Assembly (NCBI RefSeq): GCF_035961655.1
Contig: NZ_CP108393.1
Span: forward strand, 3,455,501-3,519,500
Reading direction: 5' to 3'
Length of the DNA: 64,000 nucleotides
DNA from: Streptomyces sp. NBC_01317
GTDB taxonomy: Bacteria > Actinomycetota > Actinomycetes > Streptomycetales > Streptomycetaceae
Numbering within the stretch: the stretch's first letter is position 1; every line of letters starts with the position of its first letter. A program made the translations under genes and the position numbers. Shown here piece by piece: positions 28,951 to 40,207 of the stretch. The notes beneath the pieces were generated by a model. The model worked only from the letters and a program-made list of their open reading frames with translations. It did not search any database and had not been told where the DNA came from.

Positions 28951-29404
28951 CCTCACCACCGACCCGGCGACGGCCGAGGGGCTCGGTGAATCGGCGGCGA
29001 ATTTCACCTGGCTCCTCGAACGGTTCGCCGCCGAATCGGCCGGTGTCCTCGACGCCATAGCCGTCTCCTCCGACGGCATGCTCATCGCCGTCTCCCGCCG
29101 GGACGGCCACGCCGACTCCGAACGCCTGGGCGCGGTGATCTCCGGCATGCTGAGCCTCGCCGCCGGCGCCTCCGCCAACTACGGCCTCGGCGACCTGAGC
29201 CGGGTGATCATGGACTATCTGGGCGGCCGGCTCCTCGTGTCCGCGCTCGGCGGCGGCGCCGTCCTCGGCGTGGTCGCCTCGAAGGAGGCCAAACTCGCCG
29301 ACGTCGCCTACGAGATGACCCTCTTCACCGAGCGGGCCGGAGCCGTCATCAGCCCCGAGCTGATCGTCGAGCTCCAGAAGCGCGTCTCCGCCCCGGCCGG
29401 CTGA
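28940..29404 (+). CDS. cvnB: Conservon Roadblock/LC7 protein CvnB
   Basis: Protein of 154 residues with a Roadblock/LC7 fold (NFTWLLERFAAESAGV, DAIAVSSDGMLIAVS, SRVIMDYLGGRLLV, GAVLGVVASKEA). Such MglB-like proteins control small GTPases, here presumably CvnD. It starts inside the end of cvnA at ATGACGGATGA, so translation is coupled. CvnB and CvnC are thought to sit at the membrane with CvnA. Confidence 0.93.
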   Translation: MTDDLTTDPATAEGLGESAANFTWLLERFAAESAGVLDAIAVSSDGMLIAVSRRDGHADSERLGAVISGMLSLAAGASANYGLGDLSRVIMDYLGGRLLVSALGGGAVLGVVASKEAKLADVAYEMTLFTERAGAVISPELIVELQKRVSAPAG

Positions 29405-29456
29405 GCCGCCCCGGAAACAGCGGAAGAAGCCCCAGAGGGAAGGAGGAAGGACCGTC

Positions 29457-29873
29457 ATGGCGGCCGGTGCACCGGGAGCCGACGAGGACGCGGGCGCCGG
29501 CACCGTACCGGAGCAGTCCGGCCGCGCCCCGGCGATCCGCCCGTTCCTGCTCACCGCGGGCCGGGTGGCCGACGCCGGCAACGCGCTCCCCCTGGAGACC
29601 CAGGTCGTGGCGACCGCGGAGGCACTCGCCGTACTCGACACCCTCACCTTCGAACCCCTGGCCATCGTCTCCGTATGCCGCCGGCCCCAGTCCCTCGCCG
29701 AGATCGCCGCACACCTCTGCCTGCACCTCAACGTGGTCCGCGTTCTGGCCGAAGACCTCCGGGTCCAAGGACATCTGGCCGTGTACGAGCCGGACACCAG
29801 GACCGCCCAGGACCCCTCGATTCTGCAAAGGGTTATCGATGGGCTACTCGCCATCCCCGACTCCCCCGCCTGA
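29457..29873 (+). CDS. cvnC: Conservon DUF742 protein CvnC
   Basis: Protein of 138 residues of the DUF742 family: IRPFLLTAGRV, LETQVVATAEAL, FEPLAIVSVCRRPQSLAEIAAHL and HLNVVRVLAEDLRVQGHLAVY form a winged-helix-like domain. Function is not settled; it is always found between CvnB and CvnD. The frame starts 52 bases after cvnB with AAGGAGG-type site just before ATG 29457, and its end overlaps cvnD by 35 bases. Confidence 0.93.
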   Translation: MAAGAPGADEDAGAGTVPEQSGRAPAIRPFLLTAGRVADAGNALPLETQVVATAEALAVLDTLTFEPLAIVSVCRRPQSLAEIAAHLCLHLNVVRVLAEDLRVQGHLAVYEPDTRTAQDPSILQRVIDGLLAIPDSPA

Positions 29874-30474
29874 CCGCGGCCGTCCGCAGCCCGGCACGAC
29901 CACGGGCGCCCAGGGTGCCGTCCAGCCGCCGCTGCCGGTGAAGATGGTCGTCGCGGGCGGCTTCGGCGTGGGCAAGACCACCACGGTCGGCTCGATCTCC
30001 GAGATCACCCCGCTCACCACCGAGGCGTCGATCACGTCGGTCTCGGCCGGGGTGGACGACCTCGCGCACACCCCGCGCAAGACGACCACCACGGTCGCCA
30101 TGGACTTCGGCTGCATCACCATCGACCCGACGCTGAAGCTCTACCTCTTCGGCACGCCGGGCCAGGACCGCTTCAAGTTCATGTGGGACGACCTCGTCCA
30201 GGGCGCGCTCGGCGCGCTGGTGATCGTGGACACGCGGCGCCTGGACGACTGCTACGTGGCCGTCGACTACTTCGAGGCGAAGGGCATCCCCTTCGCGATC
30301 GGGATCAACACCTTCGAGGGCGCGGTCACCCACACGCTGGACGAGGTGCGGTGGGCCCTGGACGTCGACCCGCGCGTGCCGCTGTTCGCCTTCGACGCCC
30401 GGGAACGCGGATCGGTACGGGACGCGCTGCTGACCGTACTGAAAGTGGCCCTGGCCAGGACCACGGCGGCGTAG
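29839..30474 (+). CDS. cvnD: Conservon Ras-like GTPase CvnD
   Basis: Small GTPase of 211 residues (MglA/Arf-like). P-loop GGFGVGKTTTVGSI, then TTTTVAMDFG (G2 region) and FGTPGQDRF (G3). In place of canonical NKxD it has GINTFEG, as usual in this family. ATG 29839 is supported by AAAGGG five bases upstream and the overlap with cvnC; the longer frame in phase is not coding. No cytochrome P450 (CvnE) gene follows, so this is a four-gene conservon. The last codon is followed at once by a hairpin and a convergent permease gene. Confidence 0.93.
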   Translation: MGYSPSPTPPPDRGRPQPGTTTGAQGAVQPPLPVKMVVAGGFGVGKTTTVGSISEITPLTTEASITSVSAGVDDLAHTPRKTTTTVAMDFGCITIDPTLKLYLFGTPGQDRFKFMWDDLVQGALGALVIVDTRRLDDCYVAVDYFEAKGIPFAIGINTFEGAVTHTLDEVRWALDVDPRVPLFAFDARERGSVRDALLTVLKVALARTTAA

Positions 30475-30489
30475 CCGGGGCGCCCCCGG
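30475..30489. terminator. Short hairpin between convergent cvnD and permease
   Basis: CCGGGG and CCCCGG pair across three bases immediately after the cvnD stop; the permease stop on the other strand begins at 30492. The stem is only six base pairs, so efficiency is uncertain. Confidence 0.4.
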
Positions 30490-30491
30490 AC

Positions 30492-31157
30492 TTAGCGGCG
30501 GCTGACCCCCGGGGACACGACCAGGCGGGACGCCAGCCAGAACACGCCGAGGGTGAGCAGCGCCAGGGAGGCGACCAGCGTCGCGCCGCCCACGACCTTC
30601 TCGTAGTCACGCTGGTAGAGGCCGTCGATGACGTACCGGCCGAGACCGCCGAGGCTCACGTACGCCGCGATCGTGGCGGTGGAGATGATCTGGATCGCCG
30701 CCGTGCGCAGGGCGCCGAGGATCAGCGGGAGCGCCACGGGCAGTTCGACCCGCAGCAGGATCTTCGCCTCGTGCATGCCCAGGCCCCGGGCCGCGTCGAC
30801 CGGCGAGGGGTCCACGCTCCGCACGGCCTCGTACGTGGTCACCAGGATCGGCGGGATCGCCAGCACCACCAGCGGGATCATCACCGGCGTGAGCCCGATC
30901 CCGAACGCGAGGAACATCAGCACCAGCAGCCCGAAACTGGGCAGCGACCGGGCGGCGTTCGCGATCGTACCGAGGACGTTGCCGCCCCGGCCCGTGTGGC
31001 CCGTGACCAGACCCACCGGCAGCCCGATCCCGGCGGCGACGGCCAGCGCGCCCAGCGAGTACTGGATGTGCTCCCAGACGCGCTGCGGGATGCCGTCGTA
31101 ACCGTGCCAGCGGGAGCCCTCGCTGAAGAACGAGTTGATGAAGTGGAGGACGTTCAC
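30492..31157 (-). CDS. Osmoprotectant ABC transporter permease (second)
   Basis: Inner-membrane permease of 221 residues with five or six membrane segments, OpuCB/ProW-like. The EAA loop is EAVRSVDPSPVDAARGLGMHEAKILLRVELPVALP, cited here by its ends EAVRSVDPS and RVELPVALP. GTG 31157 overlaps the stop of the preceding permease as GTGA and has GGAGAG upstream. With the next two genes it forms the membrane part of a quaternary-ammonium importer. Confidence 0.9.
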   Translation of the reverse strand: MNVLHFINSFFSEGSRWHGYDGIPQRVWEHIQYSLGALAVAAGIGLPVGLVTGHTGRGGNVLGTIANAARSLPSFGLLVLMFLAFGIGLTPVMIPLVVLAIPPILVTTYEAVRSVDPSPVDAARGLGMHEAKILLRVELPVALPLILGALRTAAIQIISTATIAAYVSLGGLGRYVIDGLYQRDYEKVVGGATLVASLALLTLGVFWLASRLVVSPGVSRR

Positions 31158-31876
31158 CGGCTGCTCTCCAGCTTCTGGCGGGGCGCGGGCAGGGTCCCCG
31201 GCAGCATGACGGCCGGGTTCTTCACCTGGCCGCCGCGCGGCAGCCACGGGGTGAGCAGGTTGCGGCCGACGACGAGCAGGACGTCCGCGAGGACCGCCAG
31301 CACGGCCGTCGTGACGACGGAACTCACCGCCAGCATGGGCCGGTGGTAGAACATCGCGTCGGTGAGCATGTTCCCCAGCGCCCCCTGGTTGCCGATCAGC
31401 GCGCCCACGCTCACCAGGCTGATGCTCGCGGCGGTCGCGCCCCGCAGCCCGGCGAAGATCGCCGGGACGGCGATGGGCAGCTCGACGCGGAGAAAGCGGC
31501 GCCAGGGGCCGAAGCCCATCGCCGTGGCCGCCGCCTGCGTCTCCTCCGGTACGGATCTGATCCCGTCCACGATGGCCGGGACGAGCACCACCAGGGTGTA
31601 GAGGGTCAGCGGGATCATCACCGTGGTCCGGCTCTGCCCGGTGTAGTCGATCAGGACCACGAAGATCGCCAGCGAGGGGATCGCGTAGACGACCGTGGCG
31701 CCCCAGAGCACCGGCGGGTACAGCCACCCGTGCCGTACGCACAACTGGGCGAGCAGCAGGGCCAGTACGAGCCCGCCGGCCACCGGGATCAGCGCCTCCT
31801 CCAGGTGCAGGGCCACCAGGCCGAGGTAGCTGTGCTGGAGGTCGCTGGGGACGTCGAAGAAGCCGTCGCCGCTCAT
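31154..31876 (-). CDS. Osmoprotectant ABC transporter permease (first)
   Basis: Inner-membrane permease of 240 residues, paralogous to its neighbour (VYAIPSLAIFVVLI, DGIRSVPEETQAAATAMGFG, RVELPIAVPAIFAGLRGATA). ATG 31876 overlaps the stop of the ATPase gene as ATGA. Two different permease genes in one operon is the OpuC rather than the OpuA layout, giving a heterodimeric channel. The C-terminal 30 residues are Pro-rich and probably cytoplasmic. Confidence 0.9.
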   Translation of the reverse strand: MSGDGFFDVPSDLQHSYLGLVALHLEEALIPVAGGLVLALLLAQLCVRHGWLYPPVLWGATVVYAIPSLAIFVVLIDYTGQSRTTVMIPLTLYTLVVLVPAIVDGIRSVPEETQAAATAMGFGPWRRFLRVELPIAVPAIFAGLRGATAASISLVSVGALIGNQGALGNMLTDAMFYHRPMLAVSSVVTTAVLAVLADVLLVVGRNLLTPWLPRGGQVKNPAVMLPGTLPAPRQKLESSR

Positions 31877-33069
31877 GTCCCGGCCACCACCGGCGCGTCG
31901 GTCTCCGCAGAGGCGGCACCCGAACGTTCGTGTGCCGCATGGGCCGTACGGATCGCCGCGGCGATCATCTCCTGGGAGGCGATGCCCGCGACCCGGCCGG
32001 TGTCGTCCACGGCGACCGCCCAGCCCGTCGGCGACAGCACCGCCCCGTCCAGCGCGGCCCGCAGGGAGTCCCGCTGAGCGTGGAACGGGCGCCCGCACGG
32101 GATCAGCGCCGCGTCGGCGCTCTCCCCGGCGCCCTCCCCGGCCGCCGGATCGCGCCAGCCGAGCGGCTTGCCCGCCGCGTCGGTGACCAGCAGGTACGGT
32201 ACGGGCGGGGTCGCCGCGGTCGTCTTCTTCACGGACGCCTTCCCGGCGGACACCTTCCCGGCGGACACCTTTCCAGCGGCATCCACCACCGGCGCCGGTT
32301 CGAGGGCGAGCGCCTCGCACGTGAAGAACGACAGCCGCCGGACCCCGCGGTCGTTGCCCAGGAAGTCCTCGACAAACGTGTCGGCGGGCGCCGAGAGCAG
32401 TTCCCCGGGCGGCGCGAACTGCGCGAGCCTGCCGCCCGTCCGCATCACCGCGATCCGGTCGCCGAGCTTGATCGCCTCGTCGATGTCATGCGTCACGAAC
32501 ACGATGGTCTTGCCCAACTCGGCCTGGATACGCAGCAGCTCGTCCTGGAGCCCCTTGCGGACCACCGGGTCGACCGCCGAGAACGGCTCGTCCATCAGCA
32601 GCACCGGCGGATCGGCCGCCAGCGCCCTGGCCACCCCGACCCGCTGCTGCTGGCCGCCGGAGAGCTGGTACGGATAGCGCTTGGCCAGGGCCGGGTCCAG
32701 CCCGACGCGCCCCATCAGCTCCACCGCCCGCTCGCGGGCCCGCTTCCGGTCCCAGCCGAGCATGCGCGGCACCGTCGCGATGTTGTCGGCCACCGAACGA
32801 TGCTGGAAGAGCCCGGCGTTCTGGATGACGTACCCCATCGACCGGCGCAGCGCGTTGACCGGCCGCTGCCTGAGGTCGTCCCCGTCGAGCAGGATCCTGC
32901 CCTCGGTGGGCTCGATCATCCGGTTGATCATCCGCAGCGTGGTGGTCTTCCCGCACCCGGAGGGCCCCACCAGCACGGTGATCGAACCGTCCGGAATGTC
33001 CAGGGAGAGCCGATCGACGGCGATCGTCCCGTCGGCGTAGCGCTTCGTCACCGCTTCGATGCTGATCAA
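31873..33069 (-). CDS. Osmoprotectant ABC transporter ATPase with degenerate CBS region
   Basis: ATPase of about 398 residues, OpuCA/ProV-like: Walker A GPSGCGKTTT, signature YQLSGGQQQRVGVARAL, Walker B VLLMDEPFSAVDP, switch His VTHDIDEA. TTG 33069 is chosen because ISIEAVTKRY begins the domain at once; GAAGGG lies 14 bases before, so the start is less certain than the product. After residue 250 comes a CBS-pair-like ionic-strength sensor, split by a Lys/Ala/Val repeat (SAGKVSAGK) from an imperfect DNA duplication at about 32240-32280. It starts 105 bases past the nuo terminator, so it has its own promoter. Confidence 0.9.
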   Translation of the reverse strand: MISIEAVTKRYADGTIAVDRLSLDIPDGSITVLVGPSGCGKTTTLRMINRMIEPTEGRILLDGDDLRQRPVNALRRSMGYVIQNAGLFQHRSVADNIATVPRMLGWDRKRARERAVELMGRVGLDPALAKRYPYQLSGGQQQRVGVARALAADPPVLLMDEPFSAVDPVVRKGLQDELLRIQAELGKTIVFVTHDIDEAIKLGDRIAVMRTGGRLAQFAPPGELLSAPADTFVEDFLGNDRGVRRLSFFTCEALALEPAPVVDAAGKVSAGKVSAGKASVKKTTAATPPVPYLLVTDAAGKPLGWRDPAAGEGAGESADAALIPCGRPFHAQRDSLRAALDGAVLSPTGWAVAVDDTGRVAGIASQEMIAAAIRTAHAAHERSGAASAETDAPVVAGT

Positions 33070-33173
33070 GGTCTCAAATACCCTTCGGCATGGCCCTGTT
33101 ACGGCTGTTCCGGACGCGCCCCCACCGTATCGGGCGGGACCCTCCCATCGAACGGCAGGGCGAAAATAAGCCA

Positions 33174-33206
33174 GGGTCCGGCACCTCTGCGAGGTACCGG
33201 ACCCTT
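33174..33206 (-). terminator. Intrinsic terminator of the nuo operon
   Basis: Read on the minus strand, GGGTCCGG, a mismatch and ACCTC pair with their complements across a three-base loop (13 base pairs), and the stem is followed by TGGCTTATTTTCG. It starts 34 bases after the nuoN stop. A T-rich tail makes this the most conventional terminator in the window. Confidence 0.88.
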
Positions 33207-33239
33207 GGGCTTGGTCCGCGACATGGCGGACTGTGCTTC

Positions 33240-34892
33240 CTACCGCACGAAGATCCCTGCCTGGTTGGCCAGATCCAGGAAGTACTGCGGCGCCACACCG
33301 AGCACGACCGTGACCACGCCCCCGATGCCGATCGTCGTCTTGGTCAGCAGCGACGGCACGGCGACCGTCGGCCCGTCCGCCTTCGGCTCGCTGAAGAACA
33401 TCAGCACGATGACCCGGATGTAGAAGAACGCGGCGATCGCCGACGAGATCACACCGACCACCACCAGCGCTCCCGCGCCGCCGTCGGCCGCCGCCTTGAA
33501 GACCGCGAACTTCCCCGAGAAGCCGGAGGTCAGCGGGATACCGGCGAAGGCCAGCAGGAACAGCGCGAAGAACGCGGCCACCAGCGGCGAACGCCGCCCC
33601 AGTCCCGCCCACTTGGACAGGTGCGTCGCCTCGCCGCCCGCGTCGCGCACCAGCGTGACCACCGCGAACGCGCCGATCGTCACGAAGGAATACGCGAGCA
33701 GGTAGAAGAGGACGGACGAGATGCCGTCGGGCGTCGTCGCGATCACACCGGCCAGGATGAAGCCGGCGTGGGCGATGGAGGAGTACGCCAGGAGGCGCTT
33801 GATGTCGGTCTGGGTGATGGCCACGATCGCGCCGCCCAGCATGGTGATGATCGCGATCGCCCACATCACGGGACGCCAGTCCCAGCGCAGGCCCGGCAGC
33901 ACCACGTACAGCAGCCGCAGCAGCGCGCCGAAGGCCGCGACCTTCGTCGCCGCCGCCATGAAGCCGGTGACCGGGGTGGGCGCGCCCTGGTAGACGTCCG
34001 GGGTCCACATGTGGAACGGCACCGCGCCGACCTTGAACAGCAGCCCCATGAGGATCATCGCGCCGCCGATGAGCAGCAGCGCGTCGTTGCCCATGGTGTC
34101 GGCGAGGGCCGGGTTCACGGTCTGGACCGTGCCGTCGACCACCTCCGCGATGCGCGCGTACGACACCGAGCCCGCGTACCCGTACAGCAGCGCGATCCCG
34201 AAGAGCAGGAACGCCGACGAGAAGGAGCCCAGCAGGAAGTACTTCACCGCGGCCTCCTGCGACAGCAGCCGCTTGCGGCGGGCCAGGGCGCAGAGGAGGT
34301 AGAGCGGGAGGGAGAACACTTCCAGCGCCACGAACAGCGTCAGCAGGTCGTTGGCCGACGGGAAGACCAGCATGCCCGCGATCGCGAACAGGGCCAGCGG
34401 GAACACCTCGGTGGTGGTGAACCCGGCCTTGACGGCGGCCTGTTCGCTGTCGCTGCCCGGGACGGACGCGCCCTGCGCGGCGAACGAGTCGACACGCTTG
34501 CCGTGCGCCTCCGGGTCGAGCTTGCGCTCGGCGAAGGTGAACACGGCGGCGATCGACGCCAGCAGGATCGTCCCCTGGAGGAAGAGCGCCGGGCCGTCGA
34601 CGGCGATGGCGCCCATGGCCGCGATGTGCGCCTTGGTCGTGCCGTAGCCGGTGTTGGCGAGGGCGATCACCGCCGCGAAACCGGCGGCCAGGGCGACCAC
34701 GGAGAGCCACACCTGCGTGTGGTAGCGCTTCCCCCGGGGGACGAACGCCTCGACCAGGATCCCCAGGATGGCGGCGCCCAGCACGATCAGCGTGGGCGAC
34801 AACTGCGCGTACTCGATATGGGGGGCCGGGATCTTGTCGATCCCCCCGGCCGCCGAAGTTGTCCACAGGCTGTGGACGACTGTCGCACTCAC
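33240..34892 (-). CDS. nuoN: NADH-quinone oxidoreductase subunit N
   Basis: Antiporter-like membrane subunit of Complex I (550 residues, about 14 helices) in the proton-pumping arm. VPFHMWTPDVYQGAPTPVTG and RLLAYSSIAHAGFILAG are diagnostic. ATG 34892 overlaps the nuoM stop (ATGA). It is the last gene of the operon and ends just before the terminator. Confidence 0.97.
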   Translation of the reverse strand: MSATVVHSLWTTSAAGGIDKIPAPHIEYAQLSPTLIVLGAAILGILVEAFVPRGKRYHTQVWLSVVALAAGFAAVIALANTGYGTTKAHIAAMGAIAVDGPALFLQGTILLASIAAVFTFAERKLDPEAHGKRVDSFAAQGASVPGSDSEQAAVKAGFTTTEVFPLALFAIAGMLVFPSANDLLTLFVALEVFSLPLYLLCALARRKRLLSQEAAVKYFLLGSFSSAFLLFGIALLYGYAGSVSYARIAEVVDGTVQTVNPALADTMGNDALLLIGGAMILMGLLFKVGAVPFHMWTPDVYQGAPTPVTGFMAAATKVAAFGALLRLLYVVLPGLRWDWRPVMWAIAIITMLGGAIVAITQTDIKRLLAYSSIAHAGFILAGVIATTPDGISSVLFYLLAYSFVTIGAFAVVTLVRDAGGEATHLSKWAGLGRRSPLVAAFFALFLLAFAGIPLTSGFSGKFAVFKAAADGGAGALVVVGVISSAIAAFFYIRVIVLMFFSEPKADGPTVAVPSLLTKTTIGIGGVVTVVLGVAPQYFLDLANQAGIFVR

Positions 34893-36466
34893 GGAGCGGC
34901 CTCCACCTCGGGCTTGGGGTCTGTCTTCTTGACGTCCGACATCGTGTGTTTCACGGCCGGGTTGACGATGTCGGTCAGCGGCTTCGGGTAGACACCCAGG
35001 AAGAGGAGCAGCGCGATCAGCGGGGTGACGACCACCAGCTCACGGACCCTGAGGTCCGACATGCCCTGGACCGCCGCCTTCACCGGACCGGTCATCGTGC
35101 GCTGGTAGAGCACCAGGACGTAGAGCGCGGCGAGCACGATGCCGGAGGTGGCGATGATGCCGACCACCGGATATCTGCTGAACGTGCCCACCAGGACCAG
35201 GAATTCGCTCACGAACGGGGAGAGCCCCGGCAGCGAGAGCGTGGCCAGACCGCCGATCAGGAACGTACCGGCGAGGACCGGTGCGACCTTCTGCACTCCG
35301 CCGTAGTCCGCGATGAGCCGCGAGCCGCGCCGGGTGATCAGGAAGCCGGCGACCAGCATCAGCGCGGCCGTCGAGATCCCGTGGTTGACCATGTAGAGCG
35401 TGGCGCCCGACTGGCCCTGGCTGGTCATCGCGAAGATGCCCATGATGATGAAGCCGAAGTGCGAGATCGACGCGTAGGCGATCAGGCGCTTGATGTCCCG
35501 CTGGCCGACGGCGAGCAGCGCGCCGTAGACGATGCTGATCAGCGCCAGCACCAGGATCACCGGGGTGGCCCACTTGGAGGCCTCCGGGAAGAGCTGGAGG
35601 CAGAAGCGCAGCATCGCGAACGTGCCGACCTTGTCGACCACGGCCGTGATCAGGACGGCCACGGGCGCGGTGGCCTCGCCCATCGCGTTGGGCAGCCAGG
35701 TGTGCAGCGGCCACAGCGGGGCCTTCACGGCGAACGCGAAGAAGAAGCCGAGGAACAGCCACCGCTCGGTGCTGGTCGCCATGGACAGCGAGCCGTTGGC
35801 CCGCGCCTCGGCGATCTCGGAGAGCGAGAACGTCCCCGCGACGACGAACAGGCCGATGACCGCGGCGAGCATGATCAGCCCGCCGACCAGGTTGTACAGG
35901 AGGAACTTCACGGCCGCGTACGAGCGCTGCGTCGCCGCCGCCTCGTCCCCGCCCGCGTGCGCCCGGTCGCCGAAGCCGCCGATGAGGAAGTACATCGGGA
36001 TGAGCATGGCTTCGAAGAGGATGTAGAAGAGGAAGACGTCGGTGGCCTCGAAGGAGAGGATCACCATCGCCTCGACCATCAGGATGAGCGCGAAGAAGCC
36101 CTGGGTCGGCCGCCAGCGGCGGTTCGGCGCCGCGTCCTCCAGCGGGTCGGCGTCGTGCCAGCCCGCCAGGATGACAAACGGGATCAGCAGGGCGGTCAGC
36201 GCCATCAGCACAACGCCGATGCCGTCCACGCCCAGTTCGTACCTGACCCCGAATTCCTTGATCCAGGCGTGCGACTCGGTGAGTTGGTAGCGGTCGCCGC
36301 CGGGCTCGAAGAGGGCCAGGACGACCGCGGCCACCGCGAGCGTGGCGAGGGAGAACAGGAGCGCCAGCCATTTGGCGAAGGTACGCCGGGCGGCGGGCAC
36401 GGCCGCCGTGGCGATCGCGCCGACCGCCGGGAGCGCCGCCGCCACCGTCAGATAGGGGAACGACAT
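34889..36466 (-). CDS. nuoM: NADH-quinone oxidoreductase subunit M
   Basis: Antiporter-like proton-pumping subunit (525 residues). ILFEAMLIPMYFLIG with its essential Glu, PLWPLHTWLPNAMGEA and RLIAYASISHFGFIIMGIFA are characteristic of NuoM. It starts six bases after the nuoL stop and overlaps nuoN. The C-terminal 25 residues (SDVKKTDPKPEVEAAP) are polar and cytoplasmic. Confidence 0.97.
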   Translation of the reverse strand: MSFPYLTVAAALPAVGAIATAAVPAARRTFAKWLALLFSLATLAVAAVVLALFEPGGDRYQLTESHAWIKEFGVRYELGVDGIGVVLMALTALLIPFVILAGWHDADPLEDAAPNRRWRPTQGFFALILMVEAMVILSFEATDVFLFYILFEAMLIPMYFLIGGFGDRAHAGGDEAAATQRSYAAVKFLLYNLVGGLIMLAAVIGLFVVAGTFSLSEIAEARANGSLSMATSTERWLFLGFFFAFAVKAPLWPLHTWLPNAMGEATAPVAVLITAVVDKVGTFAMLRFCLQLFPEASKWATPVILVLALISIVYGALLAVGQRDIKRLIAYASISHFGFIIMGIFAMTSQGQSGATLYMVNHGISTAALMLVAGFLITRRGSRLIADYGGVQKVAPVLAGTFLIGGLATLSLPGLSPFVSEFLVLVGTFSRYPVVGIIATSGIVLAALYVLVLYQRTMTGPVKAAVQGMSDLRVRELVVVTPLIALLLFLGVYPKPLTDIVNPAVKHTMSDVKKTDPKPEVEAAP

Positions 36467-36472
36467 GTCCGT

Positions 36473-38368
<1,896 letters not shown>

Positions 38369-38382
38369 GATTCAGCGACCCC

Positions 38383-38682
38383 TCAGAGCTTCATCAGGCT
38401 GGCGTCGTCGACCGAGGCCGAGTGGCGGGAGCGGAAGAGCGACACGATGATCGCGAGCCCGACCACGACCTCCGCGGCGGCGACGACCATCACGAAGAAG
38501 GCGATGACCTGCCCGTCGAGATTGCCGTGCAGCCGGGCGAAGGCGACAAACGCGAGATTGCAGGCGTTGAGCATCAGCTCGATGCACATGAACACCACGA
38601 TCGCGTTGCGCCGGATCAGCACACCGGTGGCACCGATGGTGAAGAGCAGCGACGCGAGGTAGAGGTAGTGGACCGGGTTCAT
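38383..38682 (-). CDS. nuoK: NADH-quinone oxidoreductase subunit K
   Basis: Three-helix membrane subunit (99 residues). Conserved Glu residues lie in [14 protein letters not shown] and [14 protein letters not shown] 38682 overlaps the nuoJ stop as ATGA. Length and spacing are those of the family. Confidence 0.97.
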   Translation of the reverse strand: MNPVHYLYLASLLFTIGATGVLIRRNAIVVFMCIELMLNACNLAFVAFARLHGNLDGQVIAFFVMVVAAAEVVVGLAIIVSLFRSRHSASVDDASLMKL

Positions 38683-39506
38683 CGCTTGATCTCCTCCTCG
38701 CGGCCGAGCCGGTCGGTGGACCGCTGCTCCAACGCCTTGAGGTCCGCGATGGCCTCGCTCGACACGTCGCGGATCTGGCCGCGGTCCTTGAGGGTCTTGT
38801 TGACGGTCAGCTCGGAGATCGTGCCGTCCGGCAGCAGGCCCGGGATGTCCACCGCGTTGTGCCGGGCGTAGACGCCCGGGGCGGGCAGCGGCGGCAGGTG
38901 GATGCCCTTGCGGACCCGGTCCTCGGCCATCTCCCGCTGCGTCAGCGCCCGTTCGGTGCGCTCGCGGTGGGTGAGGACCATGGCGCCGACGGCCGCGGTG
39001 ATCAGCAGCGCGCCGGTGATCTCGAAGGCGAAGACGTACTTGGTGAAGATCAGCGCGGCCAGTCCCTCGACGTTGCCGCCCGCGTTGGCCTGGCCGAGGC
39101 CGGCGAACGAGTTCAGCGACGCGTTGCCGATGCCCCCGATCAGCAGGGCGCCGAAGCCGAGTCCGCAGACCAGGGCCAGCCAGCGCTGGCCCTTGAGCGT
39201 CTCCTTGAGGGAGTCCGCCGCGGTGACACCGACCAGCATGACCACGAAGAGGAACAGCATCATGATCGCGCCGGTGTAGACGATGATCTGGACGACGCCC
39301 AGGAAGTAGGCGCCGTTGGCCAGGTAGAAGACGGCCAGGATGATCATCGTCGCGGCCAGGCTCAGCGCGCTGTGCACGGCCCTCTTCATGAGGATCGTGG
39401 CGAAGGCGCCGACCACCGCGACCGTACCGAGAATCCAGAACTGGACGGCCTCGCCGGTCGACGTGGCGGAGGCCGCGAGGGTGGTGGAGGCTGCGAGTGC
39501 GTTCAC
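38679..39506 (-). CDS. nuoJ: NADH-quinone oxidoreductase subunit J
   Basis: Membrane subunit with five helices (275 residues). [20 protein letters not shown] and [20 protein letters not shown] contain the pi-bulge helix of NuoJ. GTG 39506 overlaps the nuoI stop (GTGA). The C-terminal 90 residues after the last helix are polar ([17 protein letters not shown]), longer than in E. coli and usual in actinobacteria. Confidence 0.96.
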   Translation of the reverse strand: MNALAASTTLAASATSTGEAVQFWILGTVAVVGAFATILMKRAVHSALSLAATMIILAVFYLANGAYFLGVVQIIVYTGAIMMLFLFVVMLVGVTAADSLKETLKGQRWLALVCGLGFGALLIGGIGNASLNSFAGLGQANAGGNVEGLAALIFTKYVFAFEITGALLITAAVGAMVLTHRERTERALTQREMAEDRVRKGIHLPPLPAPGVYARHNAVDIPGLLPDGTISELTVNKTLKDRGQIRDVSSEAIADLKALEQRSTDRLGREEEIKR

Positions 39507-40207
39507 GACCCGATCACCTTCTTCGACGCCGGCTCGTCCTCGCCGAAGGTGGACGCGGCCTCCTGCGGCCGCTCGCCCTTGCTCAGCGCCACCTGGCGGA
39601 CCGTGCCGGGCGCGGCCTCGGTGACCAGCCCCCGGTAGTAGTCCTGCTCGTCCGTCCCCGGGAAGATCGAGTGCGGCGACTCGACCATGCCCTCGTCCAG
39701 GCCCGCGAGGAGCTGCTCCTTGGTGTAGATGAGGCTCTCGCGCGAGCTGTCGGCCAGCTCGAACTCGTTGGTCATCGTGAGCGCCCGGGTCGGGCACGCC
39801 TCGATGCACAGGCCGCAGAGGATGCAGCGCGCGTAGTTGATCTGGTAGACGCGGCCGTAGCGCTCCCCCGGGGAGTAGCGCTCCTCCTCGGTGTTGTCCG
39901 CGCCCTCCACGTAGATCGCGTCCGCCGGACACGCCCAGGCGCACAGCTCGCAGCCGATGCACTTCTCCAGGCCGTCCGGATGCCGGTTCAGCTGGTGACG
40001 GCCGTGGAAGCGCGGCGCCGTCACCTTCTGCTGCTCCGGGTACTGCTCGGTCAGCCGCTTCTTGAACATGGCCTTGAAGGTCACGCCGAAGCCCGCGACC
40101 GGGTTCTTCGGGGCGCGGGGGTTCTCCGCCTGCGAAGCATCGTGCGAAGAGTCCCGTGCGGGGTCCCGCCGGGAGACCTGCGAGGAATCCTGCGAAGAGT
40201 CAGACAC
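39503..40207 (-). CDS. nuoI: NADH-quinone oxidoreductase subunit I
   Basis: Peripheral-arm subunit (234 residues) with two [4Fe-4S] clusters N6a and N6b: [20 protein letters not shown] and [19 protein letters not shown] 40207 is chosen for a near-perfect AAAGGAGG seven bases upstream; it overlaps the nuoH end by eight bases. The first 30 residues are Ser/Asp/Gln repeats ([13 protein letters not shown]) and probably disordered, an extension beyond the family core. Confidence 0.96.
   Translation of the reverse strand: MSDSSQDSSQVSRRDPARDSSHDASQAENPRAPKNPVAGFGVTFKAMFKKRLTEQYPEQQKVTAPRFHGRHQLNRHPDGLEKCIGCELCAWACPADAIYVEGADNTEEERYSPGERYGRVYQINYARCILCGLCIEACPTRALTMTNEFELADSSRESLIYTKEQLLAGLDEGMVESPHSIFPGTDEQDYYRGLVTEAAPGTVRQVALSKGERPQEAASTFGEDEPASKKVIGS

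Noticed and set aside
30475..30491. A cvnE (cytochrome P450) gene completing the conservon.
   Set aside because: The next gene is a convergent permease directly after cvnD; no P450 heme motif is present nearby.
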